DNA from: Paraburkholderia saeva
Lineage (GTDB): Bacteria > Pseudomonadota > Gammaproteobacteria > Burkholderiales > Burkholderiaceae
DNA length: 64,000 bases
Assembly (NCBI RefSeq): GCF_907164555.1
Contig: NZ_CAJQZC010000009.1
Location: forward strand, 234,329-298,328
Direction: 5' to 3'
Shown: positions 17,967 to 27,092 of the stretch, piece after piece
How the letters are laid out: each line of letters begins with the position of its first letter
Numbering within the stretch: the stretch's first letter is position 1
Notes under the pieces: model-generated
Database searches by the model: none
Told to the model about the DNA's origin: nothing
What the model saw: only the letters and a program-made list of their open reading frames with translations
Program-made: the position numbers and the translations under genes

Positions 17967-18425
17967 ATGAGCGCGAAGCACAGCAAAAAAGTACATCTTG
18001 AGGCCGCGGCGTCACATCACGAGCAGGCAGCGCGATATCACCGCGGGGCTGCGCGGCATTTCGAGGCCGGTCAGGACTATGCCCACGCCGCGCATCAGGC
18101 GATGATGGCCCACGGCCACGGCTTGCAGGCGATCGATGAGGCACACGACGCCGGCGCGCACAGTACAGGTACGCCACCGCCTGCGCCTGCATCGAGCGGC
18201 GCAGGCGCGAGCGGCGAACTCGCTGCAAAACTTCATGCAACGGCAGCAGAGCTTCACGACCAGGCGGCGCAACACATGCGCCACGCTGCAAAGCTCTTCG
18301 AGCAGGACCGTAGCGCAGCGGCTCACGACGCGCAGCTGGCACTCTCGCTTGCACTGCGCGCTTTATCGCATGGCAACGAAGCAGCCAGACTGTTTGTCAA
18401 GCTCGCTTCCGCCGAAGGCTCGTGA
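17967..18425 (+). CDS. Ala/His-rich protein with internal duplication, function unknown
   Basis: A 152-residue protein not assigned to a known function. It consists of two similar helical halves of about 50 residues: one from AAASHHEQAARYHRGAARHF to LQAIDEA, the other from TAAELHDQAAQHMRHAAKLF to SHGNEA. A flexible Ser/Gly/Pro linker (residues about 66-88, TGTPPPAPASSGAGASG) joins them. Histidines recur at helical spacing, so metal or phosphate-ligand binding is conceivable but unproven. The start at 17967 has AGGAG a few bases upstream. No signal peptide or membrane segment. The composition resembles conserved hypotheticals of Burkholderiaceae. Confidence 0.7.
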   Translation: MSAKHSKKVHLEAAASHHEQAARYHRGAARHFEAGQDYAHAAHQAMMAHGHGLQAIDEAHDAGAHSTGTPPPAPASSGAGASGELAAKLHATAAELHDQAAQHMRHAAKLFEQDRSAAAHDAQLALSLALRALSHGNEAARLFVKLASAEGS

Positions 18426-18529
18426 GGCATGTTGCAGGAATTCGAACCCGCCAGGTCGTGGCAGGCCGCGTGCTGACCGTAACGATCCGCACGCGGTTCA
18501 GATAGGTAAATCCAGCGCGCCGCCAGGCG

Positions 18530-18913
18530 CTATACCTTTCGATCCAGTAAATCTGTCGCAACGGATCTCGCATGCGCGACGGCCTCGTGCGCGTCGAGGA
18601 ACACACCAAGTTGTTCCCAACGCTCTTCGACAGCGTAGGTCCCCTTCATACCGAGTGCCCTCTGGACGCGCAATTGCGCCGCATACCTGCCGTCCTCCAG
18701 TGGCCGCGCAGTTGCAATGACCTTGTGCGGGAGATCGGATCTCTCCGGCTGAACCAGCTGAACGGGGCCACCCGCTTCGCCGATATCGTTCAACTCGTTC
18801 CTCACCTTGCAATCCGGACAGTAGAAACACCACCCTTTGTCCTCGCGAATGGATCTGACCTGCCCGCGGGCCAGCACGGCGCGGCATTCAACGTTTTCGC
18901 AGATGAACGGCAT
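18530..18913 (-). CDS. Zinc-ribbon-like hypothetical protein
   Basis: A 127-residue protein that begins MPFICENVECRAVL and has a second cysteine group GWCFYCPDC (C29, C32, C35). C5, C10, C32 and C35 are spaced as in a small zinc ribbon. The C-terminal 80 residues (VIATARPLEDGRYAAQLRVQ and VFLDAHEAVAHARSVATDLL) look like a small alpha/beta domain. GGAG lies before the ATG at 18913. No family function is recognised; nucleic-acid or protein contact by the ribbon is only a guess. Confidence 0.65.
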   Translation of the reverse strand: MPFICENVECRAVLARGQVRSIREDKGWCFYCPDCKVRNELNDIGEAGGPVQLVQPERSDLPHKVIATARPLEDGRYAAQLRVQRALGMKGTYAVEERWEQLGVFLDAHEAVAHARSVATDLLDRKV

Positions 18914-19086
18914 AGCAGTCTCCGGAGTTGTTTGCGGGAAATCCTAGCATGACCGTCGACGCTCAACCATCCGCATTGTTGCCGTGTCAGCTCAACATGC
19001 CAGATGTCTTGGCGAGTGCGGCGCGTCATCAAGGCGGTCGGCGGCATGCGCGTGTTCTGTCGCGCTACCGCCTGCCGGGACAATCC

Positions 19087-20544
19087 TCAAACATGGGTCG
19101 GTGCGATCGCGGCACGCGGCCGCAGCGTCGCCATGATGAGGTACATGACGCCGCCGATCAGCACGCCAAAGAACCACCCATAGGTATTCCACCAGACCGG
19201 CAGCAGGTTCGTGAAGTTGGGCAGGAAGGTCGAAAACACGCTGCCGACAGCCGCCGAGACCAGCGCGTTGACGTTCCAGCCGCCTTCGTAGCGGTACTCC
19301 CCATACTCCTGGTAGAGCGCCGCGACGTTGATGTTGCCCTTCGCCACCAGGTAATAGTCCACCAGAATGATCCCCAGCAGCGGGCCCATCGTGGCGCCGA
19401 TGGCGTTGACGAAGTGCGCGGCGTTGCCTTCCCAGGGCGCGAACGGATAGAGCACCAGCGCAATCGCCGCGGCGATATAGCCGCCTCGCCTGAAGCTGAT
19501 TTGCTTCGGGAACGCATTGGAAATGTCGAACGCCGCCGAGACGAAATTGGCGACCACATTGATACCGAGCGTGGCGACTGCGAAGGTCAGCGCCGCGATG
19601 AGTGCCAGCAGCCAGCTGTCGAACCTGGCCGATATCTGCTCGGGGTGGAGCAGCACTTCACCGTACACCTTGAAGGCGGCTATCGTGGTGATGCCCGCGA
19701 CCAGCGAGAACGCAATCAGGTTGACCGGCAGGCCCCAAAGATTTCCTTTCTTCACCGCGGCGCGGTTTTTTGCGTAGCGCGAGAAGTCGCAAAAATTCAG
19801 GTATAGCGCCGCGAAATAGGTGATCCAGGTCGCGCCCACCGCCATCAGCGCCCAGAACGAACCTGGCTCGCCGCTGACGCCCGCGTCGCGGGTCTTCTCG
19901 AGGAGCACGTTCATCGGAATGCCATGGCTGAACGAGAAGCCGCCGGCCTTGACGCACAGGCCGATCGCGAGGATCAGCATCGCGATCCACACCGCCGGCC
20001 CGGCCCAGTCCTGGAATCTGCGCACGGTCTCCATGCCTTTCTGGATGATGAGCAGTTGCAACGCCCAGATGACCACGTAGCAGATCACCTCCAGCCCTGA
20101 ATGGCCGAGCACCTGCGTGCCCTTGTGGAACGCCATCAGGCTGTCGCTGCGGATCAGCAGCGCGACTAACGCACCCGATGCGGCTGCCGTCTGCGCGCCG
20201 TACCAGAAGCAGGCCACCACGGCGCGCACAAGCGCTGCGAGGTTTGCGCCCCACACGCCAAAGGAGGCACGCGCCAGCACCGGATAGGGAACCCCAGTTT
20301 TCTCGCCGGCGTAACCGATCAGGTTCATAAGCGCGAAGATCACCAGCGAGCCGAGCCCGATCGCCAGTACGAAGTTGACAAAGCTGCCACAGAGCAGAAA
20401 CAGGCTGGCGGCAAGGTAATAGCCCCAGAGACTGTGCACGTCCGAGGTCCAGACGTTGAAGATGCTGAAGGCACCCCAGTTGCGTACCCTGGCGGGCGCG
20501 AGATCATCGTTGTAGAGGCCAGGGGAAGGGTTGCGGATTTCCAT
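19087..20544 (-). CDS. NCS1 family nucleobase/allantoin:cation symporter
   Basis: A 485-residue permease with about 12 hydrophobic segments. The N-terminus is typical of the nucleobase:cation symporter-1 family (LAPARVRNWGAFSIFNVWTS), followed by VLARASFGVWGANLAALVRA and the mid-protein AALYLNFCDFSRYAKNRAAV. Family members import hydantoins, allantoin, uracil, cytosine or thiamine with Na+ or H+. AAGGAG precedes the ATG at 20544. No catabolic gene adjoins it, so the substrate is open. Confidence 0.9.
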   Translation of the reverse strand: MEIRNPSPGLYNDDLAPARVRNWGAFSIFNVWTSDVHSLWGYYLAASLFLLCGSFVNFVLAIGLGSLVIFALMNLIGYAGEKTGVPYPVLARASFGVWGANLAALVRAVVACFWYGAQTAAASGALVALLIRSDSLMAFHKGTQVLGHSGLEVICYVVIWALQLLIIQKGMETVRRFQDWAGPAVWIAMLILAIGLCVKAGGFSFSHGIPMNVLLEKTRDAGVSGEPGSFWALMAVGATWITYFAALYLNFCDFSRYAKNRAAVKKGNLWGLPVNLIAFSLVAGITTIAAFKVYGEVLLHPEQISARFDSWLLALIAALTFAVATLGINVVANFVSAAFDISNAFPKQISFRRGGYIAAAIALVLYPFAPWEGNAAHFVNAIGATMGPLLGIILVDYYLVAKGNINVAALYQEYGEYRYEGGWNVNALVSAAVGSVFSTFLPNFTNLLPVWWNTYGWFFGVLIGGVMYLIMATLRPRAAIAPTHV

Positions 20545-21140
20545 TCGTCATCTCCTTGGGTTCATGGAACTGAGGAAACACCGCCGGGCATTCCTCTGTG
20601 GAAATGCTCGCGTCTGAAACCAGCCGGCATGCAAGAACTGTATGTGCTTTGCCGCATCCCTTCGAATGGGTTAACCCCTGGTCGAGGTGGGTGATGCGCT
20701 GGTCAGGCGCTCATTCGCGGGCTGGATGGGTGATATCAGATTGCGACACGTCGGAATGCTGCTTTGCAGCGCAAAGCGTCTGCGTGCCGTCGATATCGAG
20801 TTTTCGTGGGGGCGGTACGGTTTTGGCAGGTGCGATTCAGGTCGTTGCGCCGACAACGATTGTTTATAAGGTCCAACGGTCATTGGATCATTTGAACGAC
20901 GAACGCCGCTGCCGAATTCGACGTCTGTCACAAAGGCTGGCGCGACATGCATGGCTATTTTCTGGCGGCATCCGGACATCCGGAATTTTGCTGGCCGTCG
21001 CATCCCATGGGCGAAGCGTTCTTCTCACGATCCCCCAACCAGAACATAACTGTCGTTACCCTGACTGAATAGCGTACCCAGTCGCCCGACGATCTGACTG
21101 ATCGTCGGGCTGATTCCCTTCTCCGCTCATTCACCGAAGC
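20545..21140. other. Intergenic; promoter of the NCS1 gene and end of the sulfatase transcript
   Basis: About 600 bases with no supported gene. The plus-strand frame at 20598-21068 has no domain, a Cys/Arg/Ser-rich chance composition and no clear ribosome site. The region must hold the promoter of the NCS1 gene. The only strong element is the hairpin at 21084-21110. Confidence 0.5.
21084..21110. terminator. Hairpin downstream of the sulfatase gene
   Basis: Perfect 11-base arms (GCCCGACGATC / GATCGTCGGGC) around a 5-base loop, 31 bases beyond the sulfatase stop codon. There is no T-run on either side, so it may be a rho-assisted or RNA-stabilising hairpin instead of a classical terminator. 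Confidence 0.6.
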
Positions 21141-22631
21141 TCAATGATTGCCACCGCCACTCGCATCGTCCAGTTGCCGCAGCACCGCATCCAGGTTAAA
21201 CGATGCAGGTTTCTGGCGCGGAGGAAACGCCTTGAAATTCTCGATCTGCGATGCCACAACCGCTTGCATCCCGTACAGCAGATAAGCATGGGATATCATC
21301 CAGTCGTAGTATGTGTTCGAGTTCTCATCGGCACGTTCGAAGGGGTCCCTTCGAAGGTTGAACATTTTCGGAATGCGAAGGTGCACGAATGGCTCTGCCC
21401 AGCACGCCAGTTGTTTGGCGCGCTGCTCCATCAATACCATCTTCCAGTCACGCACACGGATTGCCATCACGTCTCCGTCGTCGCTGATATAGAAAAACGA
21501 CTCGCGCGGGCTTTCTTTCACTTCTCCAGTGAGATACGGAAGCATGTTGAAACCGTCCAGATGAACCTTGTACGTTTTCTCGCCAACCTTGTGTCCCTTA
21601 AGAAGTTTTTCCTTGATGTCCGGCTCGCCGGCCGCCGCGAGGAGAGTCGTCATCCAGTCCTGGTGTGTAACGATCCCGTTTAGAACCGTACCAGCAGGGA
21701 TTTTCCCGGGCCATCTAACGAACGCCGGAACCCGCCAGCCACCTTCCCAGTTGGTATTCTTTTCAGCCCGGAACGGGGTGATGCCTGCGTCCGGCCAACT
21801 ATTGAAGTGAGGTCCGTTATCTGTCGAATACATGACGATCGTATCGTCGGCGATCCCCAGATCTTCCAGCTTCGCCAGCATCCTGCCGATGTTCTCGTCG
21901 TGCGCGACCATCACGTCGTTATATTCACCCTGGCCGCTCTTGCCCTTATGCTTCTCCGCGCAGTGGGTCCGGAAATGCATGGCCGTCGTGTTGTACCAGA
22001 CAAAGAACGGCTTGCCATCCTTATGAGCCTTGTCGATGAATTTGCAGGCAAGTTCGGTCGTTTCTTCATCGACCGTCTCCATGCGCTTTTTGGTCAGCGC
22101 ACCGGTATCCTCGATCCTCTGGCCACCCTTGCCGTCTGAGTGGCAGTGGAGCACACCCCGTGGACCAAAACGTTTTCTGAAAGCAGGATCCTTTGGATAG
22201 TCGGGATCCTCAGGCTCCTCTTCCGCGTTCAGGTGATACAGGTTGCCAAAGAACTCGTCAAACCCATGCATGGTCGGCAGAAATTCATCCTTGTCGCCCA
22301 GATGGTTTTTGCCAAACTGCCCCGTGACATAACCAAGCGGCTTGAGCATCTCCGCGATTGTGGGGTCTTCTGCCGACAGGCCAACATCAGCCCCCGGCAT
22401 TCCGACCTTGGTCAGTCCCGTGCGGACCGGATTTTGACCGGTAATGAATGCTGCGCGTCCGGCCGTACAACTCTGCTGGGCGTAGTAGTCTGTAAACGCC
22501 ACGCCCTCATTGGCAATGCGATCGATATTAGGCGTGCGATAACCCATCTGCCCACGACTGTTGAAACTGATGTTCCACCATCCAATATCATCGCCCCAAA
22601 GAATCAGGATATTCGGTTGCTTTGTCGCCAT
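21141..22631 (-). CDS. Arylsulfatase, cytoplasmic, CTAGR active-site motif
   Basis: A 496-residue sulfatase: metal-binding DD after strand 1 (ILILWGDDIGWW), the formylglycine motif SCTAGRAAFITGQNPVRTG with Cys55 as the residue to be oxidised, the GKNHLGD loop, and the VMYSTDNGPHFNSWP metal ligands. It lacks a signal peptide, so it should act in the cytoplasm. The motif is C-x-A-x-R, where most Cys-type sulfatases have C-x-P-x-R; radical SAM maturases are known to accept Ala at this position. The maturase gene lies immediately upstream on the same strand. I chose the ATG at 22631 because the strand-1 motif follows directly; AAGGAG is about 12 bases upstream. Confidence 0.9.
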   Translation of the reverse strand: MATKQPNILILWGDDIGWWNISFNSRGQMGYRTPNIDRIANEGVAFTDYYAQQSCTAGRAAFITGQNPVRTGLTKVGMPGADVGLSAEDPTIAEMLKPLGYVTGQFGKNHLGDKDEFLPTMHGFDEFFGNLYHLNAEEEPEDPDYPKDPAFRKRFGPRGVLHCHSDGKGGQRIEDTGALTKKRMETVDEETTELACKFIDKAHKDGKPFFVWYNTTAMHFRTHCAEKHKGKSGQGEYNDVMVAHDENIGRMLAKLEDLGIADDTIVMYSTDNGPHFNSWPDAGITPFRAEKNTNWEGGWRVPAFVRWPGKIPAGTVLNGIVTHQDWMTTLLAAAGEPDIKEKLLKGHKVGEKTYKVHLDGFNMLPYLTGEVKESPRESFFYISDDGDVMAIRVRDWKMVLMEQRAKQLACWAEPFVHLRIPKMFNLRRDPFERADENSNTYYDWMISHAYLLYGMQAVVASQIENFKAFPPRQKPASFNLDAVLRQLDDASGGGNH

Positions 22632-22785
22632 GATTGCTTCCACTCCTTTCAGATAAGGCCCGGTCAGCTTTGCGCAAGCCGGGCGAAGAGGCTGCATGAG
22701 TCACCGAACTGAGCTGGCACGACGCGCCGGTCCCTGCTCTGCGAGAATGTCACCGACACGGACGTCTTCAGGCACATCTCCCCTG

Positions 22786-24198
22786 TCATGAGGCTCGCAG
22801 TTCCTCATTGCTTGCCGGATCGAACGAACGATGCGGTGCGTTTTTGCCGTGGCAGAATCTGAATTTTCTGCCGCTACCACACGGACAGGGCGCATACGGG
22901 CCACGCCGTTTATCTTCGATTGCGGTCATCGCCATCACATCGGACGGAGGCCGGCCTTCGTGAAGCAGTCTGGCCATTGTCTCCATCGCGTGTCGCGAGC
23001 GCGTAAAGAACAACTCAAGACCGGAGCAAAGATAATTCTGCCCGGCCTCGCCGTCCCGTGAGAGCGCGAAGCGGTCCTTCGGACATCCGCCATTGCACAG
23101 CGCCCTCACTTCGCAATTCCTGCACTGGGCCGTAAGCGAGTCACGCTTGTCCAGTCCGAACTTGCGCTGTTCGGCGGACGCCATGAGCTTCAGCATGTGC
23201 GTTTCGTGAATGTTGCCCAGCCGGTATCCTGGTTCTACAAAGTGGTCGCATGAATACAGATCGCCGTTGTACTCAAGAGCGGGGCCGAGCCCGCAGGTGG
23301 GCGCATGGATGCACAACAGGTGACGACCAAAGAAGGCTTCCAGTGTCACGTCGAACAGTTGCACGAAGACGCGTCCCACGTCATGGCGCACCCACTCTTC
23401 GAAGATGTCCATGAGGAAAAGACCATACTGCTCTGCGCCGACTGAACGTTCGGTGACCAGATTGCCGGTCTGTGTATACAGCACGCGCTTGTGGCCCGGC
23501 TGTTCGCTCCACCCCTGGTTCGCGATCTGAATCGTCTGTTCAGTTGCGCGCTCGATGATCGGGATGAACTGGATCCACTTCGCGCCGAGTTCATCGCGAA
23601 AGAAGCTGTAAACCGACCGACCATGGTGCTGGTTGGCGGAGTTGACCGTGCACAGGATATTGAAGTCGACGCCATGCTCGCGCAGCTGGTTCCACCCGCG
23701 CATGACCAGGTCAAAGGTGCCCTGCGCACGTCGATCGACGCGAAACGTGTCGTGAAGTTCACGCGGACCATCGACACTCAGGCCGACGAGAAAATCGTAC
23801 TGCTTGAAGAACTCGCACCACTCGTCGTCGAGGAGAATGCCGTTGGTCTGAAAAGTGTGTTTCACAACCTGTCCAGGCTTGCGGTACTTTTCGACGAGTT
23901 CGACCGCCCGCCTGAAGAATTCGACCTTCATGAGCGTGGGCTCGCCGCCCTGCCACGCTACGGTGACCTCCGGGGTGCGATGCGACTCCAGCAGCTGGCG
24001 AATGTACGTCTCCAGCGTCGCCTGGGACATCCTGTGCTTTTCGTTCGGATACAGCGCCTCTTTCGACAGGAAGAAGCAATATTTGCAGTCGATATTGCAG
24101 GTCGATCCGCTTGGTTTGGCCAGCAAATGGAAGCAGGGCGGCGCATTCGGATCGTCAATGCCCAATGTTGAAGTTCGAGACAGCGACATGGCCTCCAT
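22786..24198 (-). CDS. Anaerobic-type sulfatase-maturating radical SAM enzyme with SEC-C tail
   Basis: A 470-residue radical SAM protein with the CX3CX2C cluster motif at C34, C38 and C41, the AWQGGEPTLM motif, GLSVDGPRELHD, and a C-terminal SPASM region with further clusters (CIHAPTCGLG, YSCDHFVEPG, CRNCEVRALCNGGCPKDRF, YLCSGLELFF). This is the layout of anSME, which oxidises the active-site Cys or Ser of sulfatases to formylglycine without O2. The last 40 residues add a SEC-C-type zinc motif (PCPCGSGRKFRFCHG; C438, C440, C449). It precedes the sulfatase by about 150 bases on the same strand, so it is the likely maturase for it. Confidence 0.92.
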   Translation of the reverse strand: MEAMSLSRTSTLGIDDPNAPPCFHLLAKPSGSTCNIDCKYCFFLSKEALYPNEKHRMSQATLETYIRQLLESHRTPEVTVAWQGGEPTLMKVEFFRRAVELVEKYRKPGQVVKHTFQTNGILLDDEWCEFFKQYDFLVGLSVDGPRELHDTFRVDRRAQGTFDLVMRGWNQLREHGVDFNILCTVNSANQHHGRSVYSFFRDELGAKWIQFIPIIERATEQTIQIANQGWSEQPGHKRVLYTQTGNLVTERSVGAEQYGLFLMDIFEEWVRHDVGRVFVQLFDVTLEAFFGRHLLCIHAPTCGLGPALEYNGDLYSCDHFVEPGYRLGNIHETHMLKLMASAEQRKFGLDKRDSLTAQCRNCEVRALCNGGCPKDRFALSRDGEAGQNYLCSGLELFFTRSRHAMETMARLLHEGRPPSDVMAMTAIEDKRRGPYAPCPCGSGRKFRFCHGKNAPHRSFDPASNEELRAS

Positions 24199-24750
24199 TA
24201 CCCGCCCCCTTTTATTGTGAGAGTGCCAAAAGCTGCCCGACGCCCGCCACCAGGCGCCTCAACATGCCAGCAGGTCCGCATCCGGAAGAAGCAAACCGCG
24301 GACGCGGACGTGATTGGTATTTAAGTAAGCCTGCGTCGGGAAAGCAAACGGAATTTGGAGATTGCCGGTTTGAGCGCTTTGCGCGAGCGCGCCCCTCTGG
24401 CTCGCGGTGCTACTCGTCGCTCGGGTCAAAGTGGGCAAAATCCTGAATTCGCGCGGCGGCGCCCCTTATGCTTAAGGAGGCAGGCACATAAATTTCCTGG
24501 GCCGCCATCGAGTACGGTTCTGTCCAACTGGACGCCCTGCCCAGAACGCGAAGACGATTTCGTCGGACACGCGCTCCCGCTAACTCATTGCGTGCGCACA
24601 CCCCCTGCCCTCGGATATGCAGATTCTCGCAATCGCGCGACTCATGAACTAGATTAACGTTAGCGCTTATGGCGCCCCGATTTCCATTTGCGGCCGTGCC
24701 CGGAATCTCACTTGTGAAGTCCGGCCCTGACAAACCAATCCGGAGACTGT
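24199..24750. other. Intergenic between anSME and DUF202 genes
   Basis: About 550 bases separating two divergent genes. A perfect AAGGAGG at about 24474 is not followed by any start codon at a useful distance, so it is probably chance or a remnant. Short frames on both strands have no domain. The promoters of the sulfatase operon (left) and of the DUF202 gene (right) should lie here. Confidence 0.45.
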
Positions 24751-25152
24751 GTGATTAACGCGGAACCGCGTTCGGCGAACCAACTGGCGGAGGAGCGGAC
24801 CGACCTCGCGACAAGGCGAACGCTAATGGCGGCCGACCGTACCCTGATGGCGTGGATACGTACCGCGCTTTCGATGATCAGCTTCGGCTTTACGATCTAC
24901 AAGGTGCTCGAGGGTTTTGCAGAAGCGGGCGTTCACCTGGCTCATCCACATACGCCTCGAAGCGTCGGCCTTTTCCTTACGGGGATGGGCACGGTTTCGA
25001 TGGTCATGGGAACGGTGGAGTTCTGGCGAACCCTCGTCGGGCTGCGTGGATCTCAACCGGTCAGCGTCTGGAGGCCTGCCTTTTTTATTGCATTGGTCAT
25101 GGCCTTGTCGGGGTGTTTTGTGTTTCTAAGCATCGTCATCCGATTACTCTGA
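24751..25152 (+). CDS. DUF202 (YidH-like) inner-membrane protein
   Basis: A 133-residue protein with the DUF202 signature LMAADRTLMAWIRTALSMISFGFTI around its first transmembrane helix and two further hydrophobic segments (about 75-95 and 110-130). It starts with GTG at 24751, with GGAG just upstream. Small membrane proteins of this family have no defined function. It precedes a transporter gene by 124 bases and may share its transcript. Confidence 0.85.
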   Translation: MINAEPRSANQLAEERTDLATRRTLMAADRTLMAWIRTALSMISFGFTIYKVLEGFAEAGVHLAHPHTPRSVGLFLTGMGTVSMVMGTVEFWRTLVGLRGSQPVSVWRPAFFIALVMALSGCFVFLSIVIRLL

Positions 25153-25276
25153 GCCTGCGCGAAACGTGGCGCAGAGCGATGGCTCTGCCGGCCGGGATCG
25201 TAGATTCATGCGCCGTGCATGACCAGATCGCACCGGGGTCGCATGGTCGCTATACCTGTTCGAAGGCCCGAGTGTC

Positions 25277-26101
25277 GTGACTGAAACCCTGCTGATCCTG
25301 CTGAAGGTTTCCATCGCCGTCGTTATCGCTTGCATCGGCGCGGGAACTTCGCCTTCCGAGCTGACCTGGCTGTGGCGGCGGCCCGGGCTGTTAATACGCT
25401 CCCTGACAGCGATGTATCTGCTGGTTCCGCTGGTCGCATTCGGCCTGGTGCTGGTCATGCCCATCGGACGAGGCGTCAAGGCGGCCATGCTGGTGCTGGC
25501 AGTGTCTGCGGGAGCGCCGCTCCTCCCGAGGCGCCTCAAGAAACTGAACAGCCAGCAATACATCTTCAGCCTGCTGATCACGTCCTCGCTCGTCGCAATC
25601 GTCGCAGTGCCTGTCTGGGTGACACTGCTCAGCATCTATTTTGACGTCACCGTCGAGCTATCTCTCGGCACTGTCGTGTCAGACATTGCTAAAACCATCC
25701 TGTTGCCTGTCGTGTTCGGCATGGGGCTTCGAGCGATTTTCCCGGCGCGGGTAGAACGGTTATCGGACCGGGTGCTGGCGATTGCCGGGGGCGTGCTGGC
25801 AGTATCCAGCATCGCCCTGCTGATTCTCCACTGGGAGCTCCTGGCGGGTCTTCTCGACTGGCGAGGCGTGCTCGCGCTTCTGGGGCTGATGATTTTCGCG
25901 CTGCTCATTGGTCAGCTGTTTGGCGGACCCAATCCGGATGACCGGACGGCGCTCGCCATCGTCTGCGCAACCCGGCACGTCGGCATTGCGCTCATTGTCG
26001 CCACGGAGTTTGCCGGTGTAAGAACGGCCGTACTTATCGTCGCGTATTTCGTCACCATGTTCGCGGTTTCGAGCCTCTATCTGGTCTGGCGACGACGTTA
26101 G
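25277..26101 (+). CDS. Bile acid:sodium symporter-like (BASS) membrane transporter
   Basis: A 274-residue very hydrophobic protein with about eight or nine membrane helices, including VVIACIGAGTSPSELTWLW, AMLVLAVSAGAPLLPRRLK and the late ALAIVCATRHVGIALIVATE segment resembling the crossover region of BASS-family Na+-coupled carriers. Start is a GTG at 25277. Homologues are often annotated as Na+-dependent transporters of unknown substrate. It is somewhat shorter than the usual 300 or more residues. Confidence 0.7.
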   Translation: MTETLLILLKVSIAVVIACIGAGTSPSELTWLWRRPGLLIRSLTAMYLLVPLVAFGLVLVMPIGRGVKAAMLVLAVSAGAPLLPRRLKKLNSQQYIFSLLITSSLVAIVAVPVWVTLLSIYFDVTVELSLGTVVSDIAKTILLPVVFGMGLRAIFPARVERLSDRVLAIAGGVLAVSSIALLILHWELLAGLLDWRGVLALLGLMIFALLIGQLFGGPNPDDRTALAIVCATRHVGIALIVATEFAGVRTAVLIVAYFVTMFAVSSLYLVWRRR

Positions 26102-26257
26102 CCCGCTGCAGCTTTGTTCGCCTCCCGGGCGAACAAACACCGGTGGATGTTATCGCTGGCCCGCGCTACACGAATCTCAAAGCCAGGCTTCCCTTCTCTC
26201 CCTGCGCCGTGTTTCCGGACGGCATCCCGTGAAGTCGCCGCCACGCTTCCGACGCAC

Positions 26258-26962
26258 TCAGTCGTCCGTCAGAAAGTTCGGGTGCCGCGTGCGGATCTGA
26301 TCGACCTGGTTCAGCGTACCCGAGAGATGCTTGCGCAGCGCCGCCTGCGCGGCGTCGGCATCGCCCCTCTCGATTGCATCGACGATCTCCGTGTGATCGC
26401 GCACCACGGCCATCGTCTTGCCCTCCACCGGCAGGTGCAGGCGACGCAGACGGTCGATATGGCCGCTCCGTCTGCGCACCAGATCCCAGAGTTGCGGCAC
26501 GCCCGCCGCCTCGTACATCTGGCGATGAAAAGTCTGGTCGAGCAGCGCGAACTGCTCGTAGTTCTTCAGTTCGCGCACTGCCATCTGCCCGGCAATCGTG
26601 GCGCGCAACTGGCCGACAAGCGCGGCATCGTGCTGCTCCGCAAGCGTGCGCACGACTTCCAGTTCAACCGAGCGCCGCAGGAAGTGCGCCTGCAACGCCG
26701 AAGTCACGTTGATCTGGCTGACGACCGTGGCGTGCTGCGGAAAGATGTCGACGAGACCCTCCTCGCCGAGCTTCATCAGCGCGTCGCGCACCGGCGTCTG
26801 GCTCAGACCGTACTGAGTCGCCAGATCGGCGCGGGAGAGCACCGTGCCGGGCGCGAGTTCGAGGGAGAGGATCATGTCGCGCAGCCGTTCGAACACTTGT
26901 GGCGCGGCATGGCGGGACCGGTCGAGCCGGGTCAGTGTCGACGGGAAAGCGTTGGTTTTCAT
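26258..26962 (-). CDS. GntR family regulator, FadR/FCD subfamily
   Basis: A 234-residue regulator with an N-terminal winged helix (residues about 20-85, LRDMILSLELAPGTVLSRAD, then QYGLSQTPVRDALMKLGEEG) and an all-helical FCD ligand domain (about 95-220, with FALLDQTFHRQMYEAAG and a late HTEIVDAIERGDADAAQAAL that carry metal-ligand residues). It is divergent from the glucarate-dehydratase-like gene, with a palindromic site between them. FCD regulators of this type commonly sense sugar acids; it is probably a repressor relieved by the aldarate taken up by the adjacent carriers. Confidence 0.9.
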   Translation of the reverse strand: MKTNAFPSTLTRLDRSRHAAPQVFERLRDMILSLELAPGTVLSRADLATQYGLSQTPVRDALMKLGEEGLVDIFPQHATVVSQINVTSALQAHFLRRSVELEVVRTLAEQHDAALVGQLRATIAGQMAVRELKNYEQFALLDQTFHRQMYEAAGVPQLWDLVRRRSGHIDRLRRLHLPVEGKTMAVVRDHTEIVDAIERGDADAAQAALRKHLSGTLNQVDQIRTRHPNFLTDD

Positions 26963-27092
26963 GTGAGAAACGAAGCGTGAGCGCAGGCGGAAACGGCTGT
27001 TCCGCCGCTGAGATATTAATACTATAGCCGACGCCCACCCCCTTCCGGCGCGTGTGCCGCCCGTGCGGGCCTGGGTATTTACCCGACTAACA

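Noticed and set aside
20598..21068. 156-codon frame in the gap before the sulfatase region
   Set aside because: No domain, no convincing ribosome site, chance composition.
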